DNA of 64,000 nt from a virus. A program made the position numbers and the translations under genes. The stretch spans positions 1 through 64,000 of IMG/VR virus record IMGVR_UViG_3300031576_000006, one strand, 5' to 3'. How positions within the stretch are numbered: the first letter of the stretch is position 1; each line of letters begins with the position of its first letter. Below the pieces are notes generated by a model that had not been told where the DNA came from, did not search any database, and saw nothing but the letters and a program-made list of their open reading frames with translations. Below, piece by piece: positions 35,675-43,257 of the stretch.

Positions 35675-36127
35675 TTAGTAATCGTAACCGACGCCGAGCA
35701 TGAACGTGCCGTTCGTCAAGACTTGTCCGTTTCCAGACCATCGTTCGTCTAACATATGATCAAGGCCAAATCCGAGAACTGCATCGTTCTTAGTTCGAAC
35801 CGTCATAGTTGAGCCATTGACTTCTTTGTCAATCTTATTGCTGGGTCCTACACCGCCCATCAATCTTACCCGGTTCAATCTTTGAACCGGAACTTCAACA
35901 ACTTGCGTTTGAACTGCAACCTGCTGTTCAGCTGCGGCTGCAGCTTCACCGATCTTCACAACTTTGTATTCAGCGCGGCTCATATCGCCGATTTTTTTAC
36001 CTGAAGGTTGGTGAATCACAAGGATTCGGTATTCAGCCAGTTGTTCTTTGGTCATATCATCGAACATACTTTCTGCGCTGGCTACTGCCGCTACGAACAT
36101 AATTAAGAAAATAATTAATTGTTTCAT
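35675..36127 (-). CDS. Secreted protein with N-terminal signal peptide
   Basis: 150 residues. MKQLIIFLIMFVAAVASAES is a typical Sec signal peptide with an AxA cleavage site. The mature part has an Ala/Gln/Val-rich linker and a C-terminal beta-rich segment that ends LGVGYDY, similar to the last strand of outer-membrane beta barrels. A phage-encoded envelope protein is likely; superinfection exclusion or surface change is one possible role. Confidence 0.72.
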   Translation of the reverse strand: MKQLIIFLIMFVAAVASAESMFDDMTKEQLAEYRILVIHQPSGKKIGDMSRAEYKVVKIGEAAAAAEQQVAVQTQVVEVPVQRLNRVRLMGGVGPSNKIDKEVNGSTMTVRTKNDAVLGFGLDHMLDERWSGNGQVLTNGTFMLGVGYDY

Positions 36128-36137
36128 TTTTCCCGCC

Positions 36138-36758
36138 TTAGTTAAATTCTATCAGCTTCGCATCATTTGGCTCTGCGAAGGTTAAGAGTTTGCCGTTGAT
36201 CCAGAACATTGGACTTGAGTTTTGCAGTGTTGCTTTTTTGGTTGAACTGTGGCAAGAATTGTTATTGTACACATTATATTCATTTGATGAGCTTTTGCCA
36301 TAATATCCATCAGCGATTGCATGGCATGAACTTGAGGTGAAAGTTGTGATAGTTACCGACCCCGAAGATTCTCCTGGAGGACCCTGAGGACCATCATTAC
36401 CATCTTCACCGTCTGATCCATCTTCACCGTCTGATCCATCTTCACCGTCTGATCCATCTTCACCGTCTGATCCATCTTCACCGTCTGATCCATCTTCACC
36501 GTCTGATCCGGCTGGGCCGCGAGGAATGGTGATAGATCCAGCGTAAGTATCGAGTTCTGACACTGAATTGGATTCATCTGAATCGACATAGAAATCGACC
36601 TGGATACCTTCTTCAACTGTAGTAGAAGTAAAAAGAAGTTTCTGGACTTTGCCAGGCGCTCCGCCATCACCCTTGTCGCCCTTGTAGGCGCTGATCTCGG
36701 CTGTCTGAGCACATCCGGCAACCAATGCCATTAAAATAATACCTTTCAAAAATTTCAT
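36138..36758 (-). CDS. Collagen-like lipoprotein
   Basis: 206 residues. MKFLKGIILMALVAGC carries a lipobox (LVAGC), so Cys16 is probably lipidated. The mature protein has a GDKGDGGAPGK segment, a beta-rich part, then a collagen-like G-x-y run PRGPAGSDGEDGSDGED continuing to GNDGPQGPPGE, and a C-terminal domain with two cysteines. Six exact copies of an 18-base unit encode the repeats. It is followed by another secreted protein, so the pair probably changes the host surface. Confidence 0.82.
   Translation of the reverse strand: MKFLKGIILMALVAGCAQTAEISAYKGDKGDGGAPGKVQKLLFTSTTVEEGIQVDFYVDSDESNSVSELDTYAGSITIPRGPAGSDGEDGSDGEDGSDGEDGSDGEDGSDGEDGSDGEDGNDGPQGPPGESSGSVTITTFTSSSCHAIADGYYGKSSSNEYNVYNNNSCHSSTKKATLQNSSPMFWINGKLLTFAEPNDAKLIEFN
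36401..36508 (-). repeat. Six tandem copies of an 18-base unit (GSDGED codons)
   Basis: Exact plus-strand repeats of CATCTTCACCGTCTGATC, coding Gly-Ser-Asp-Gly-Glu-Asp on the minus strand inside the collagen-like lipoprotein. Copy number could vary by slippage or recombination. Confidence 0.95.
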
Positions 36759-36985
36759 ACCCCGTCCCCTTCGTTTTGGCCGTTATTGGCCGTTTTTAAG
36801 TTTCCTTTTTTTAATTCTGGATTAAAGAAAAGTTCAAGAATAACTTCGCGGACGAATTGTTCGCCCATGGTCGCCATCATATTGCGCATATGGACGCAAA
36901 TAATATAGGCGTCCGGCGCAGCCTCCAGGCTAAATTCACGCTTCTTTGACTTTATTAAATTATTTTTTGGTTGTTCGTCGCTCAT
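36755..36985 (-). CDS. Hypothetical early protein
   Basis: 76 residues, helical middle (MATMGEQFVREVILELFF). Overlaps its neighbours by four bases each. No family recognised. Confidence 0.65.
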   Translation of the reverse strand: MSDEQPKNNLIKSKKREFSLEAAPDAYIICVHMRNMMATMGEQFVREVILELFFNPELKKGNLKTANNGQNEGDGV

Positions 36986-37251
36986 TCGTGCCTCCCTTGA
37001 GCATCTTTTTTAGCCAAACGTGCGTCGATAATCACCTTGGCATCATTCATGATTTGGTAGGCCAACTCAAAGTATCCGGCGAGGCTTGCTTCCTGAGCGT
37101 CTGAGAGCATAGACATGACGTACAAAGAAGCAGGCATGGTAGAATTGTCACATCGCTCCAAGGCATCCTTACGATCTTGCTCCATTTTAGTCTTTATGGT
37201 AGCGATCCTGACCTCTTCCTGAACTATTCCGTTTTTACATACTAATCCCAT
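36982..37251 (-). CDS. Hypothetical early protein
   Basis: 89 residues from ATG 37251, with GGGAGGAAG in front. The longer open frame reaches 37323 but a sigma70-like promoter (37273-37300) lies inside it, so the shorter start is right. Helical protein with LSDAQEASLAGYFELAYQIM. Function unknown. Confidence 0.65.
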   Translation of the reverse strand: MGLVCKNGIVQEEVRIATIKTKMEQDRKDALERCDNSTMPASLYVMSMLSDAQEASLAGYFELAYQIMNDAKVIIDARLAKKDAQGRHE

Positions 37252-37272
37252 AGACTTCCTCCCTATAGATAC

Positions 37273-37300
37273 AGTATATCGCAGTAAGTAAAAAATACAA
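37273..37300 (-). promoter_or_regulatory. Sigma70-like promoter upstream of 37251 gene
   Basis: Minus strand TTGTAT (37295-37300), 16-base spacer, TATACT (37273-37278). TATACTGT is shared with the 27990 and 41190 promoters. Confidence 0.65.
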
Positions 37301-37319
37301 TCTTTCATCTGAAAAAGTT

Positions 37320-37517
37320 TCATTTTGAAACAACCTCGAACCCATCTTTCATATATTTTACGTACCGCTCAGCCTCAGATTGATATATGAAGCACATATC
37401 TCCCCCAAAATCCTTTTCATCTAGATCTTCGGGCCTTTGTATCGTTCTCCAAAAGAACCAAAGAAATCTGATTTGAATTTTATAAAATCCTCCCTGTAAT
37501 ATAATGCGTGTTTTCAT
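37320..37517 (-). CDS. Small hypothetical protein
   Basis: 65 residues, aromatic-rich N-terminus (KIQIRFLWFFWRTIQRPEDL). ATGA overlap with the upstream gene. No family recognised. Confidence 0.58.
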   Translation of the reverse strand: MKTRIILQGGFYKIQIRFLWFFWRTIQRPEDLDEKDFGGDMCFIYQSEAERYVKYMKDGFEVVSK

Positions 37518-37717
37518 TCTTCCTCCTCATAATAAATTTCTACATGGTTAGCTGCCCACTCGTTGACTTCCTCTTCTTTTTCGTCCTCGGTTAATGCCAA
37601 CCATTCTTCTTTGGTATAGCCAAGGCTCTTTTGTCCTTTTTCTGTATTAAGATCAAAAGTCACTGATTTGCATGAGTGTATATTTGCACAAGAATCTAGA
37701 TTAAATGTTACTTTCAT
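37514..37717 (-). CDS. Small acidic hypothetical protein
   Basis: 67 residues from ATG 37717, which overlaps the stop of the membrane gene; a TTG twelve bases upstream is unlikely. Very acidic C-terminus ending VEIYYEEEE. No function assigned. Confidence 0.6.
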   Translation of the reverse strand: MKVTFNLDSCANIHSCKSVTFDLNTEKGQKSLGYTKEEWLALTEDEKEEEVNEWAANHVEIYYEEEE

Positions 37718-38178
37718 AATAAACACCAAATGATAAAATAATTAGTTAAGTGATGGGCCATTTGATCTGCGCCCAGACTCCACCAGAATAGAGTATTTGA
37801 ACGTAATTGAGCTTTAGCTTTATTATTGAAAGATAATTGTTTTATCACTGGAATAAACTCAGCTTTACTTAAAGCTTCATAACGTCCTAATAAATTCGGA
37901 CTAGCTTTAATCCGATCCACCACAAAATGAACGCTAAAGTCAAAGACAGCTAATCCTAATGCCATAGGCCACATGAAAAAGTGGTGTGTGTAGTAAAAAT
38001 AATACAACAATACAATAATAAAAGTGAAGAATGCATGAACTCCACAATGAGCAGCTAGAGGTAATGCCCAGTCTTTAGATTTGAATTTACCCATCATATA
38101 TTTTCCCTGGAGTGGGAAGTCTGCCAAGAAGTGTTTGATTTGATAAACAGTCAGCAATATAAAAATTTCTGTAATCAT
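37714..38178 (-). CDS. DUF3307-like membrane protein
   Basis: 154 residues from ATG 38178 (ATGA overlap). YQIKHFLADFPLQGKYM near the start, followed by H-x-x-V-H and two or three hydrophobic helices, fits the DUF3307 membrane family common in phages. Role unknown. Confidence 0.75.
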   Translation of the reverse strand: MITEIFILLTVYQIKHFLADFPLQGKYMMGKFKSKDWALPLAAHCGVHAFFTFIIVLLYYFYYTHHFFMWPMALGLAVFDFSVHFVVDRIKASPNLLGRYEALSKAEFIPVIKQLSFNNKAKAQLRSNTLFWWSLGADQMAHHLTNYFIIWCLL

Positions 38179-38582
38179 AATTCCCCCCAATAACTCATCG
38201 TTGTTCTTGCATATTCAATACCGTCTTTGTAAAAGAACGAATTTTGACTGTTTAAATACATATCGGCAATCCATAATTTACCAGTTCTCTGACTTTCCTT
38301 GATGGCTGCGAGTGAAATAAGCTCTTTAGCTGATTCTTTACGGTCTTGATTCCCTTTAGGTAATTTTATTATTAATTCTTTCGTGTGTTTTTGTTTACCT
38401 ACTTTCTCTAGGTGTTCCACTTCCATATCAATTGGTCTTTCGGCCAGCCCCATTATGCCTTGCATAAAATCCTCATGAGTCATTCTAATCTCGATGAATC
38501 TTGCCCCTGAGACTTCATCTTTCATCCGTATACTGACTAGGCCGTCAGATGGGTTTGATATCGTAATTCTACCTTTGATCAT
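38175..38582 (-). CDS. Hypothetical early protein
   Basis: 135 residues, beta-rich N-terminus (GRITISNPSDGLVSIRM) and helical middle. Overlaps both neighbours by four bases. No function assigned. Confidence 0.66.
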   Translation of the reverse strand: MIKGRITISNPSDGLVSIRMKDEVSGARFIEIRMTHEDFMQGIMGLAERPIDMEVEHLEKVGKQKHTKELIIKLPKGNQDRKESAKELISLAAIKESQRTGKLWIADMYLNSQNSFFYKDGIEYARTTMSYWGEL

Positions 38583-38812
38583 AATTCCTCCTTATGCCCC
38601 TTACAGTCAGGACTGTCGCAAACATGATTAGGGTCTGTTTCAGTAGCAGCAGCCGTTTCTGCTAAAGCACCGCGCATGAATTTTTGTTTGAGGGCTTCAA
38701 CTACTACATCAGCCGCTATCGCACCATCTCTGAGGCCATCATGTCGCCAAGCAGTTGCCAGGCGTTCGACTTCTTGTATTACTTCGTTTAAATTGGCATT
38801 TTTCTTGCTCAT
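38579..38812 (-). CDS. Small hypothetical protein with a Cys/His tail
   Basis: 77 residues from ATG 38812, which shares one base with the preceding stop (TAATG). Helical body and a C-terminal CDSPDCKGH that could bind zinc. No function assigned. Confidence 0.62.
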   Translation of the reverse strand: MSKKNANLNEVIQEVERLATAWRHDGLRDGAIAADVVVEALKQKFMRGALAETAAATETDPNHVCDSPDCKGHKEEL

Positions 38813-39264
38813 TATTTCCAACTTTTGTGAAAGATTAAATACGCTTCTGCGATCGGGTAGTTTATAAACTCCATAGAATCGAAACTGTCAATGTCGCCGG
38901 AGTGAGCAATGTTGTTATTGTAAATGACCGACCATGTGCTCTCTTCTTTATAGCAGTGTTGGTTGATCAGTAATACATTCATCGTGTTGATATCCGGCTT
39001 TCCTCTCTTGACACTATGAGCCTCCACCACATTACCGAGAGTTACTGGTATGATTTCGAATCCGCGCTTTTTCAAAAATGAGAACATCATAGAGTTTGGC
39101 CAGTGCCCCTTTCTGGACATTTTTATAATTTTTTCGTATGGCAGTTTGGTTAAAGTGTAAAGTGCATATGCGCCGCATTCCGCAGACATCATTTCCTGGG
39201 CGAAGCGAAAATGAGGAGTGCGATATTCTTTCCAGTTTATTAATTTTGGTATGCCGATTCTCAT
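38812..39264 (-). CDS. C39/papain-like fold protein, probably inactive
   Basis: 150 residues from ATG 39264 (ATGA overlap). EC30GAYALYTLTKLPYE resembles the Cys-containing helix of C39-type peptidase-like domains, and NVLLINQHCYKEESTWSVIY resembles the strand that normally carries the catalytic His, but here TW replaces the expected H-W. It may be a binding or pseudo-enzyme relative. The 46140 protein has the complete triad order. Confidence 0.5.
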   Translation of the reverse strand: MRIGIPKLINWKEYRTPHFRFAQEMMSAECGAYALYTLTKLPYEKIIKMSRKGHWPNSMMFSFLKKRGFEIIPVTLGNVVEAHSVKRGKPDINTMNVLLINQHCYKEESTWSVIYNNNIAHSGDIDSFDSMEFINYPIAEAYLIFHKSWK

Positions 39265-39713
39265 TTTTTCTTCTCCCCGCACGAGGCGCAGTATTCGTAA
39301 GTTTCGATTAGGCCGACATAAGGAACAAGCTGATGCTGATTATAGGCGTTAAAATAAACACATACTGATTTTGGTACGACCGTGAATCCGCGTGACTCTG
39401 GAAAATTTTCAATATACTCTGGCATACCAAGGAAATCTGAAGGTTGGATTTTACCGGCATATGGCTTAAGTTTCGTTACCAGAGGATTGACCGCTGCACC
39501 CCATAGAGCCTGATTTACAGCAACTCCATTTACGGCCCTAAGCATATAGTCAAGGGAGGCAACATTCCAACTGTATCTTTTTCCATCGTCTTCTTTTATT
39601 TCATATTTTTGATATGCAACTGCCACAGTGAAAATTGCTATCACCTCTCCATAGAAAAATACACTTGCTTTAGCTGCAAATCTATCTCCAACTTTCATCA
39701 TCGGTTTACTCAT
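39261..39713 (-). CDS. Hypothetical protein with N-terminal beta domain
   Basis: 150 residues from ATG 39713, preceded by GAGGGAG. N-terminal VGDRFAAKASVFFYGEVIAI pattern; C-terminal CASCGEKKK. Overlaps neighbours. No family recognised. Confidence 0.65.
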   Translation of the reverse strand: MSKPMMKVGDRFAAKASVFFYGEVIAIFTVAVAYQKYEIKEDDGKRYSWNVASLDYMLRAVNGVAVNQALWGAAVNPLVTKLKPYAGKIQPSDFLGMPEYIENFPESRGFTVVPKSVCVYFNAYNQHQLVPYVGLIETYEYCASCGEKKK

Positions 39714-39931
39714 AAAACTCCCTCGGATTTCCATGTTTCTAGCACCTTCAACGCATCAAGCCCATAGACTGTAGTTTCTCCGATAGGTCCACCCCATTCA
39801 TCATCCTGATTCAACTTAGCTGCTTCTTTAGTTTTGAAGGGGCCGACAGTTATGCCTGAATATCTAGGTTCGTATGAAAAATACGTGGCTTTCAGGGTAC
39901 TTAGAGGTCCGAATGCGGTTGAATAATCCAT
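39710..39931 (-). CDS. Hypothetical early protein
   Basis: 73 residues from ATG 39931 (shares a base with the stop of the 51-residue gene upstream). Contains YSGITVGPFKTKEAAKLNQD. Ribosome site GGGGAG. Confidence 0.62.
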   Translation of the reverse strand: MDYSTAFGPLSTLKATYFSYEPRYSGITVGPFKTKEAAKLNQDDEWGGPIGETTVYGLDALKVLETWKSEGVL

Positions 39932-40086
39932 TAGACTTCTCCCCAATATTGCCAAGTACCTTGACCTTTGCGATTCCAGTCATTGAGCATTAAAAGAAAT
40001 GTGAGGGTTGACATTTCACCCACCGTCCGTTTTTTAAAAACAACGCCAGTTGGGACATAGAATGCAAAATAAGTTCGTTCTTCCAT
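39931..40086 (-). CDS. 51-residue phage microprotein
   Basis: MEERTYFAFYVPTGVVFKKR, then VGEMSTLTFLLMLNDWNRKG and a WQYWGEV end. Ribosome site GAGGGAAAG. Linked to the next gene by a TAATG overlap. The soluble, aromatic-rich composition and perfect junctions support a real gene although it is under 60 codons. Confidence 0.7.
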   Translation of the reverse strand: MEERTYFAFYVPTGVVFKKRTVGEMSTLTFLLMLNDWNRKGQGTWQYWGEV

Positions 40087-40094
40087 ACTTTCCC

Positions 40095-40229
40095 TCAATT
40101 CAAATAAGATCGAACGTCATCGAATCTGTGTTTTCGAATCAAAAAGTTACCTTTGTAAAAAACTGTATAGGTCTGCTTCGTGCAACTCCAAACCACTGTA
40201 AAGTTTTCGTTCTTTCTGGTGAATGTCAT
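40095..40229 (-). CDS. 44-residue phage microprotein
   Basis: MTFTRKNENFTVVWSCTKQT start and RKHRFDDVRSYLN end; basic with beta-prone middle. The ATG overlaps the upstream stop (ATGA), with GAAGGGTG in front. Fills a gap that otherwise would be empty in a fully overlapped operon. Confidence 0.62.
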   Translation of the reverse strand: MTFTRKNENFTVVWSCTKQTYTVFYKGNFLIRKHRFDDVRSYLN

Positions 40230-40462
40230 AATTCACCCTTCGCCTGAGCCTTGCCAAGCTCGAAATCGTTAACGGCGTGAGTCTCGCACTCAATTTTGCC
40301 ACAAGTCGCTTCGAAGCCAACCATAGGTTCATTGGTTTGGAAATGATGGAACGGAGCAGCTTTTGCTGGTGCATCACAGTAGTTGCAAAGGATTAGCAGT
40401 TGATTCATTTCACCCCTTGGGAGGGTTACCGCTGGGCCACTGTATCTTACCGTTAATTCCAT
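40226..40462 (-). CDS. Small hypothetical protein with cysteine pairs
   Basis: 78 residues with CNYC and CGKIEC, a possible zinc knuckle. Followed by an ATGA-coupled microgene. No function assigned. Confidence 0.6.
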   Translation of the reverse strand: MELTVRYSGPAVTLPRGEMNQLLILCNYCDAPAKAAPFHHFQTNEPMVGFEATCGKIECETHAVNDFELGKAQAKGEL

Positions 40463-40473
40463 AAGTACTCCTA

Positions 40474-40875
40474 TTAGGCCGAAGCTTCAAATATAGCATC
40501 TTGACACCGTTTTACAAAATCATTTGCGAGTTTAAGCTGGCGCTCAATAACTTCGTTCGGATCTTCTGAATGAAAGTTTTCGCTCCAAAATGATTCACCA
40601 CCAATACCGTCATCAGCACTGAAAAGAACGCTGTATTCGAGTTTGCCAATAGTGTATTCGTGTATGTAAATTTTCATGCCGCCTTTTTGTATTGAAGTGT
40701 GCCAGCCGCAATTTTCCCATACTGCCACTTTCCAACCGGTTTTGTTTTTGAGGAGCTTTAAGGCCGCCCTAGCCTTTGCTCTGGCCTTAAGATAAGCCTT
40801 ATGGGTACATTCAAAGCCGCAAGCCGGAGCACAATAGATCTTTTCTTTTCTAACTGCTTTCCAACTTAATCCCAT
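40474..40875 (-). CDS. Hypothetical early protein
   Basis: 133 residues. Basic Ala/Lys-rich helix (KAYLKARAKARAALKLLKNK) after a cysteine-containing N-terminus, then a domain with WENCGWHTSIQKGGMKIYIH. No family recognised. Confidence 0.63.
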   Translation of the reverse strand: MGLSWKAVRKEKIYCAPACGFECTHKAYLKARAKARAALKLLKNKTGWKVAVWENCGWHTSIQKGGMKIYIHEYTIGKLEYSVLFSADDGIGGESFWSENFHSEDPNEVIERQLKLANDFVKRCQDAIFEASA

Positions 40876-41160
40876 TTATACCCCCTTCGCTTTGGCGATT
40901 GCACTTTTTACGATCGCCCTTAAGCCTTCAATGTCCACCTTGCCGTCATTATTCGTAACGTCATCGGTCAAGCCAAAAAGCACGGTCTCAAGTGCTGACA
41001 ACATTTCGGGCGCGGCAGCTAGGACTTTGGCATTATCTGCATACGGCAATTCTACTTCAACTGAACCAATATAGGTTTGCTCTTCCACAAGAGCGATTCT
41101 GGTTCTACCAGCTGCAATTATTTTTCCATCAGCTTTCCATGGACCTTGTGTATGGCTCAT
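40876..41160 (-). CDS. Small phage protein of the HTPGPW type
   Basis: 94 residues from ATG 41160 with AAAGGATGGG in front; the longer frame to 41217 covers the promoter. MSHTQGPWKADGK, IALVEEQT and NAKVLAAAPEMLSALE are the hallmarks of a widespread small phage and prophage family of unknown function. First gene of the long minus-strand operon 41160-35675. Confidence 0.75.
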   Translation of the reverse strand: MSHTQGPWKADGKIIAAGRTRIALVEEQTYIGSVEVELPYADNAKVLAAAPEMLSALETVLFGLTDDVTNNDGKVDIEGLRAIVKSAIAKAKGV

Positions 41161-41189
41161 TTCCCATCCTTTGTAAACGTTACAAATAC

Positions 41190-41217
41190 AGTATATCAAA
41201 ATAGGGATTGCAATCAA
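41190..41217 (-). promoter_or_regulatory. Sigma70-like promoter of the long minus-strand operon
   Basis: Minus strand TTGATT (41212-41217), 16-base spacer, TATACT (41190-41195), with AT-rich sequence upstream. TSS would be about 25 bases before the ATG at 41160. Confidence 0.65.
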
Positions 41218-41238
41218 TAAAAAATTGATTTAGTATCA

Positions 41239-41417
41239 TTATGTGACATGCGGCGTGGGAAGCTGTGGGGATATTACCTCTAGGTGTGTGGACGCAAGTC
41301 CTGCCCTGGATTTTAGAAAGACCACTGGAGACACGTTCGGATAATATTACCCTAACGAATAGCACGGATGGGCATTACCGTGCATTGGTCGGAGTCGCGT
41401 CCGGCCATGTCACATAA
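41239..41417 (+). ncRNA. Candidate structured RNA, about 179 nt
   Basis: TTATGTGACATG (41239-41250) pairs perfectly with CATGTCACATAA (41406-41417), a 12-bp closing stem. Inside are hairpins GGAC-GCAA-GTCC (GNRA loop, about 41290-41301), GCACGG/CCGTGC (about 41362-41383) and GGTCGGA/TCCGGCC (about 41388-41406). The GNRA loop orients it on the plus strand. The stem end touches the AAGGAG ribosome site of the gene at 41427, so it may be a leader or a separate RNA. No open frame of note lies within it and I match it to no known class. Confidence 0.6.
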
Positions 41418-41426
41418 GGAGAATCA

Positions 41427-41660
41427 ATGAAACCAAGTTTTAAAATAATTACAGGTTTAAAAAAGGCTACAGGGGTGTCAGATTTTGAGATTAAGCTTAT
41501 AGTTCGAGATTTTATCAAGGCCACGAGTAAGCATAAGAAAAAAATTCCACAGTCAGTTGTAGATGCTGCTTTTAATTTCTTTCTTGCTGGTAATTTAAAC
41601 GCTACGGCCCATAACACTTGCTTTGGGAAATACATGTCACCATTTCTTAGGGAAAAATGA
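41427..41660 (+). CDS. Small basic protein downstream of structured RNA
   Basis: 77 residues, helical, basic in the middle (SKHKKKIPQSVV). Ribosome site AAGGAG immediately after the RNA stem. Overlaps the HNH gene by four bases. ITGLKKATGVSDFEIKLIVR hints at a small DNA- or RNA-binding helical domain, but this is unproven. Confidence 0.65.
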   Translation: MKPSFKIITGLKKATGVSDFEIKLIVRDFIKATSKHKKKIPQSVVDAAFNFFLAGNLNATAHNTCFGKYMSPFLREK

Positions 41661-42085
41661 AACCTAATTCCAGCTGCTTTATCTGTAGCAGAAAATTCTA
41701 TAGAATCCCCTCTAGAAAGCAGGAAAGAAATTTTTGCTCTTATTCTTGTCGTAATAAATATTTTTCCAAAGAAAAGAGTTTTGTTTGGAAGGGCGGCAAG
41801 CGAAATCAAGCTAAGGCTTATTCGGATGCCAGACTAAGAAGGGTTAAATATAAACAAATCGTAGTTAATTTGATGGGCGGCAGATGTCAGAATTGTCATT
41901 ACAATAAGTGCCTATCAGCTTTAGAATTTCACCATACCGATGACAATAAAGATCGCAATGTAAGGGATTTCGTAAGAGGAAGCTTAAGTAAAGCTATAAA
42001 AGAGGCTAAAAAATGTATACTTCTGTGCGCTAATTGTCACAGAGAAGAACACGAAAGGTTAAAGGAAAATGAAAAAAGAACTTGA
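41657..42085 (+). CDS. HNH endonuclease
   Basis: 142 residues. N-terminal zinc finger CFICSRKF with CSYSCRNK; a basic linker; second cysteine pair CQNC; HNH core LEFHHTDDNKD and ILLCANCHREEH. This is the common free-standing phage HNH form with zinc. Overlaps both neighbours, which may mean it entered within an operon or brought its RNA leader along. Confidence 0.85.
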   Translation: MKPNSSCFICSRKFYRIPSRKQERNFCSYSCRNKYFSKEKSFVWKGGKRNQAKAYSDARLRRVKYKQIVVNLMGGRCQNCHYNKCLSALEFHHTDDNKDRNVRDFVRGSLSKAIKEAKKCILLCANCHREEHERLKENEKRT

Positions 42086-42650
42086 TGAGAGGTTGTGTAA
42101 AGAATTCCCCAATCTCTTTGCGGATCGCAATGGGGATATGATGTCTACCTGCATGGTTTGGGGTTTCGAACATAGCGATGGCTGGTTTGATATCATATAT
42201 GAAGCAGCTTCAAAGATTGAGCCGCTTATTGTCGCCATGAAAAAGGAACATCCAAATCTTGAATGGTACCCCAGAGCTTCTCAGGTCAAGGAAAAATACG
42301 GAACCTTGAGGTTCTACATGTCTTCCGAAACTGATGAAATGAGTAAGATTATTCAAGAAGCTGAAGATAAGAGCGAAGTAACCTGCGAAATATGTGGGCA
42401 ACCCGGAAAAACTCGCGGCATTGGATGGCTCAGCACCAACTGTTTAGAACACACAAGTAAGGAAGCTTTGGAATCTATGTATGAATATGTTTGTAAATAT
42501 AAAAAAGAGAACGACGAACGTCACGAAAAAATCATGTCTGACTTAGTAAAAAGCGGCCTTATTCCTAGAGAAGCCTTGAAGAAAATCACCGGACTCAGCG
42601 ATTGGTCTATCGATTCATACTTGGAAGGCTGTAAATCTGATAATGGTTGA
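42069..42650 (+). CDS. Phage hypothetical protein with a cysteine motif
   Basis: 193 residues. SDGWFDIIYEAASKIEPLIV, ASQVKEKYGTLRFYM and CEICGQPGKTRGIGWLSTNC are the features of a small family often seen in phages (DGWFxLI, QVKEKFGTLRFY, CExCGxPG). The cysteines probably bind zinc. Role unknown. Overlaps the next gene by eight bases. Confidence 0.75.
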   Translation: MKKELDERLCKEFPNLFADRNGDMMSTCMVWGFEHSDGWFDIIYEAASKIEPLIVAMKKEHPNLEWYPRASQVKEKYGTLRFYMSSETDEMSKIIQEAEDKSEVTCEICGQPGKTRGIGWLSTNCLEHTSKEALESMYEYVCKYKKENDERHEKIMSDLVKSGLIPREALKKITGLSDWSIDSYLEGCKSDNG

Positions 42651-43176
42651 AATATTTACTTTCATAGATTTAGAACTGGCTCAGCCGTCAAGAAAACTTA
42701 TTCAGTTGGGCGCTGTGGTGGGAAATATTAAAACCGGCCAGGTTTTAGAACGTTTATCTGTTTTTGTTAATCCCCACGAACAGTTAAGTGAATTTATAAT
42801 TAATCTTACCGGTATTACCCAGGAGCAAGTTGATACGGGAACAACCCTTGAAAAAATGTATGAACAACTTTGCTCATTACATAAAAAGCATGGAAGCTAT
42901 CGTAATTTTGTTCAATGGGGCAGCGGTGATTCTGAGTGTATTAGAGAACAGATGGGATTAAATGGAGAAGTTTTTATTGGAGGTAGACGCACCATTGATG
43001 TAAAAACTATTTTTATTGCATGGCGATTATCTCAGGGCGAAAAACTTCAAAGTGGATTAGCAAAATCTTTGGTAAAATTGGGGTTAAAATTTGAAGGTAC
43101 CAAGCATAATGCTCTTTCGGACGCCGAAAATACTTTTAGGATTTTTATGGCACTTCAGAAAAAATTTAGAGCATGA
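42643..43176 (+). CDS. DEDD-type 3'-5' exonuclease
   Basis: 177 residues. TFIDLELAQ carries the D-x-E of exonuclease motif I; a Gly/Asp-containing motif II lies near WGSGDSECIREQ; HNALSDAENTFRIF is the H-x4-D motif III of the DEDDh class (DnaQ/RNase T like). Likely degrades single-stranded DNA or RNA. Last gene of the plus block that starts at 41427. Confidence 0.8.
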   Translation: MVEIFTFIDLELAQPSRKLIQLGAVVGNIKTGQVLERLSVFVNPHEQLSEFIINLTGITQEQVDTGTTLEKMYEQLCSLHKKHGSYRNFVQWGSGDSECIREQMGLNGEVFIGGRRTIDVKTIFIAWRLSQGEKLQSGLAKSLVKLGLKFEGTKHNALSDAENTFRIFMALQKKFRA

Positions 43177-43257
43177 TTAAATAGCCTCTTCGTCGTTGCG
43201 ATTGATTAATGGTCCTATAGCATATGGCACTGCATCCGCTGCATGATTCACATCGTC

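Noticed and set aside
36401-36508. CRISPR-like or regulatory tandem repeat
   Set aside because: No spacers; the 18-base units are in-frame codons of a collagen-like protein.
37252-37323. Upstream extension of the 36982 gene
   Set aside because: A clear sigma70-like promoter lies in it and the ribosome site GGGAGG precedes the internal ATG 37251.
41239-41417. Group I intron or HEARO/OMEGA-type RNA
   Set aside because: The P7-type GACTA core is not seen, the flanks are not an interrupted gene, and no IscB/IsrB-type protein follows; kept only as an unclassified structured RNA.
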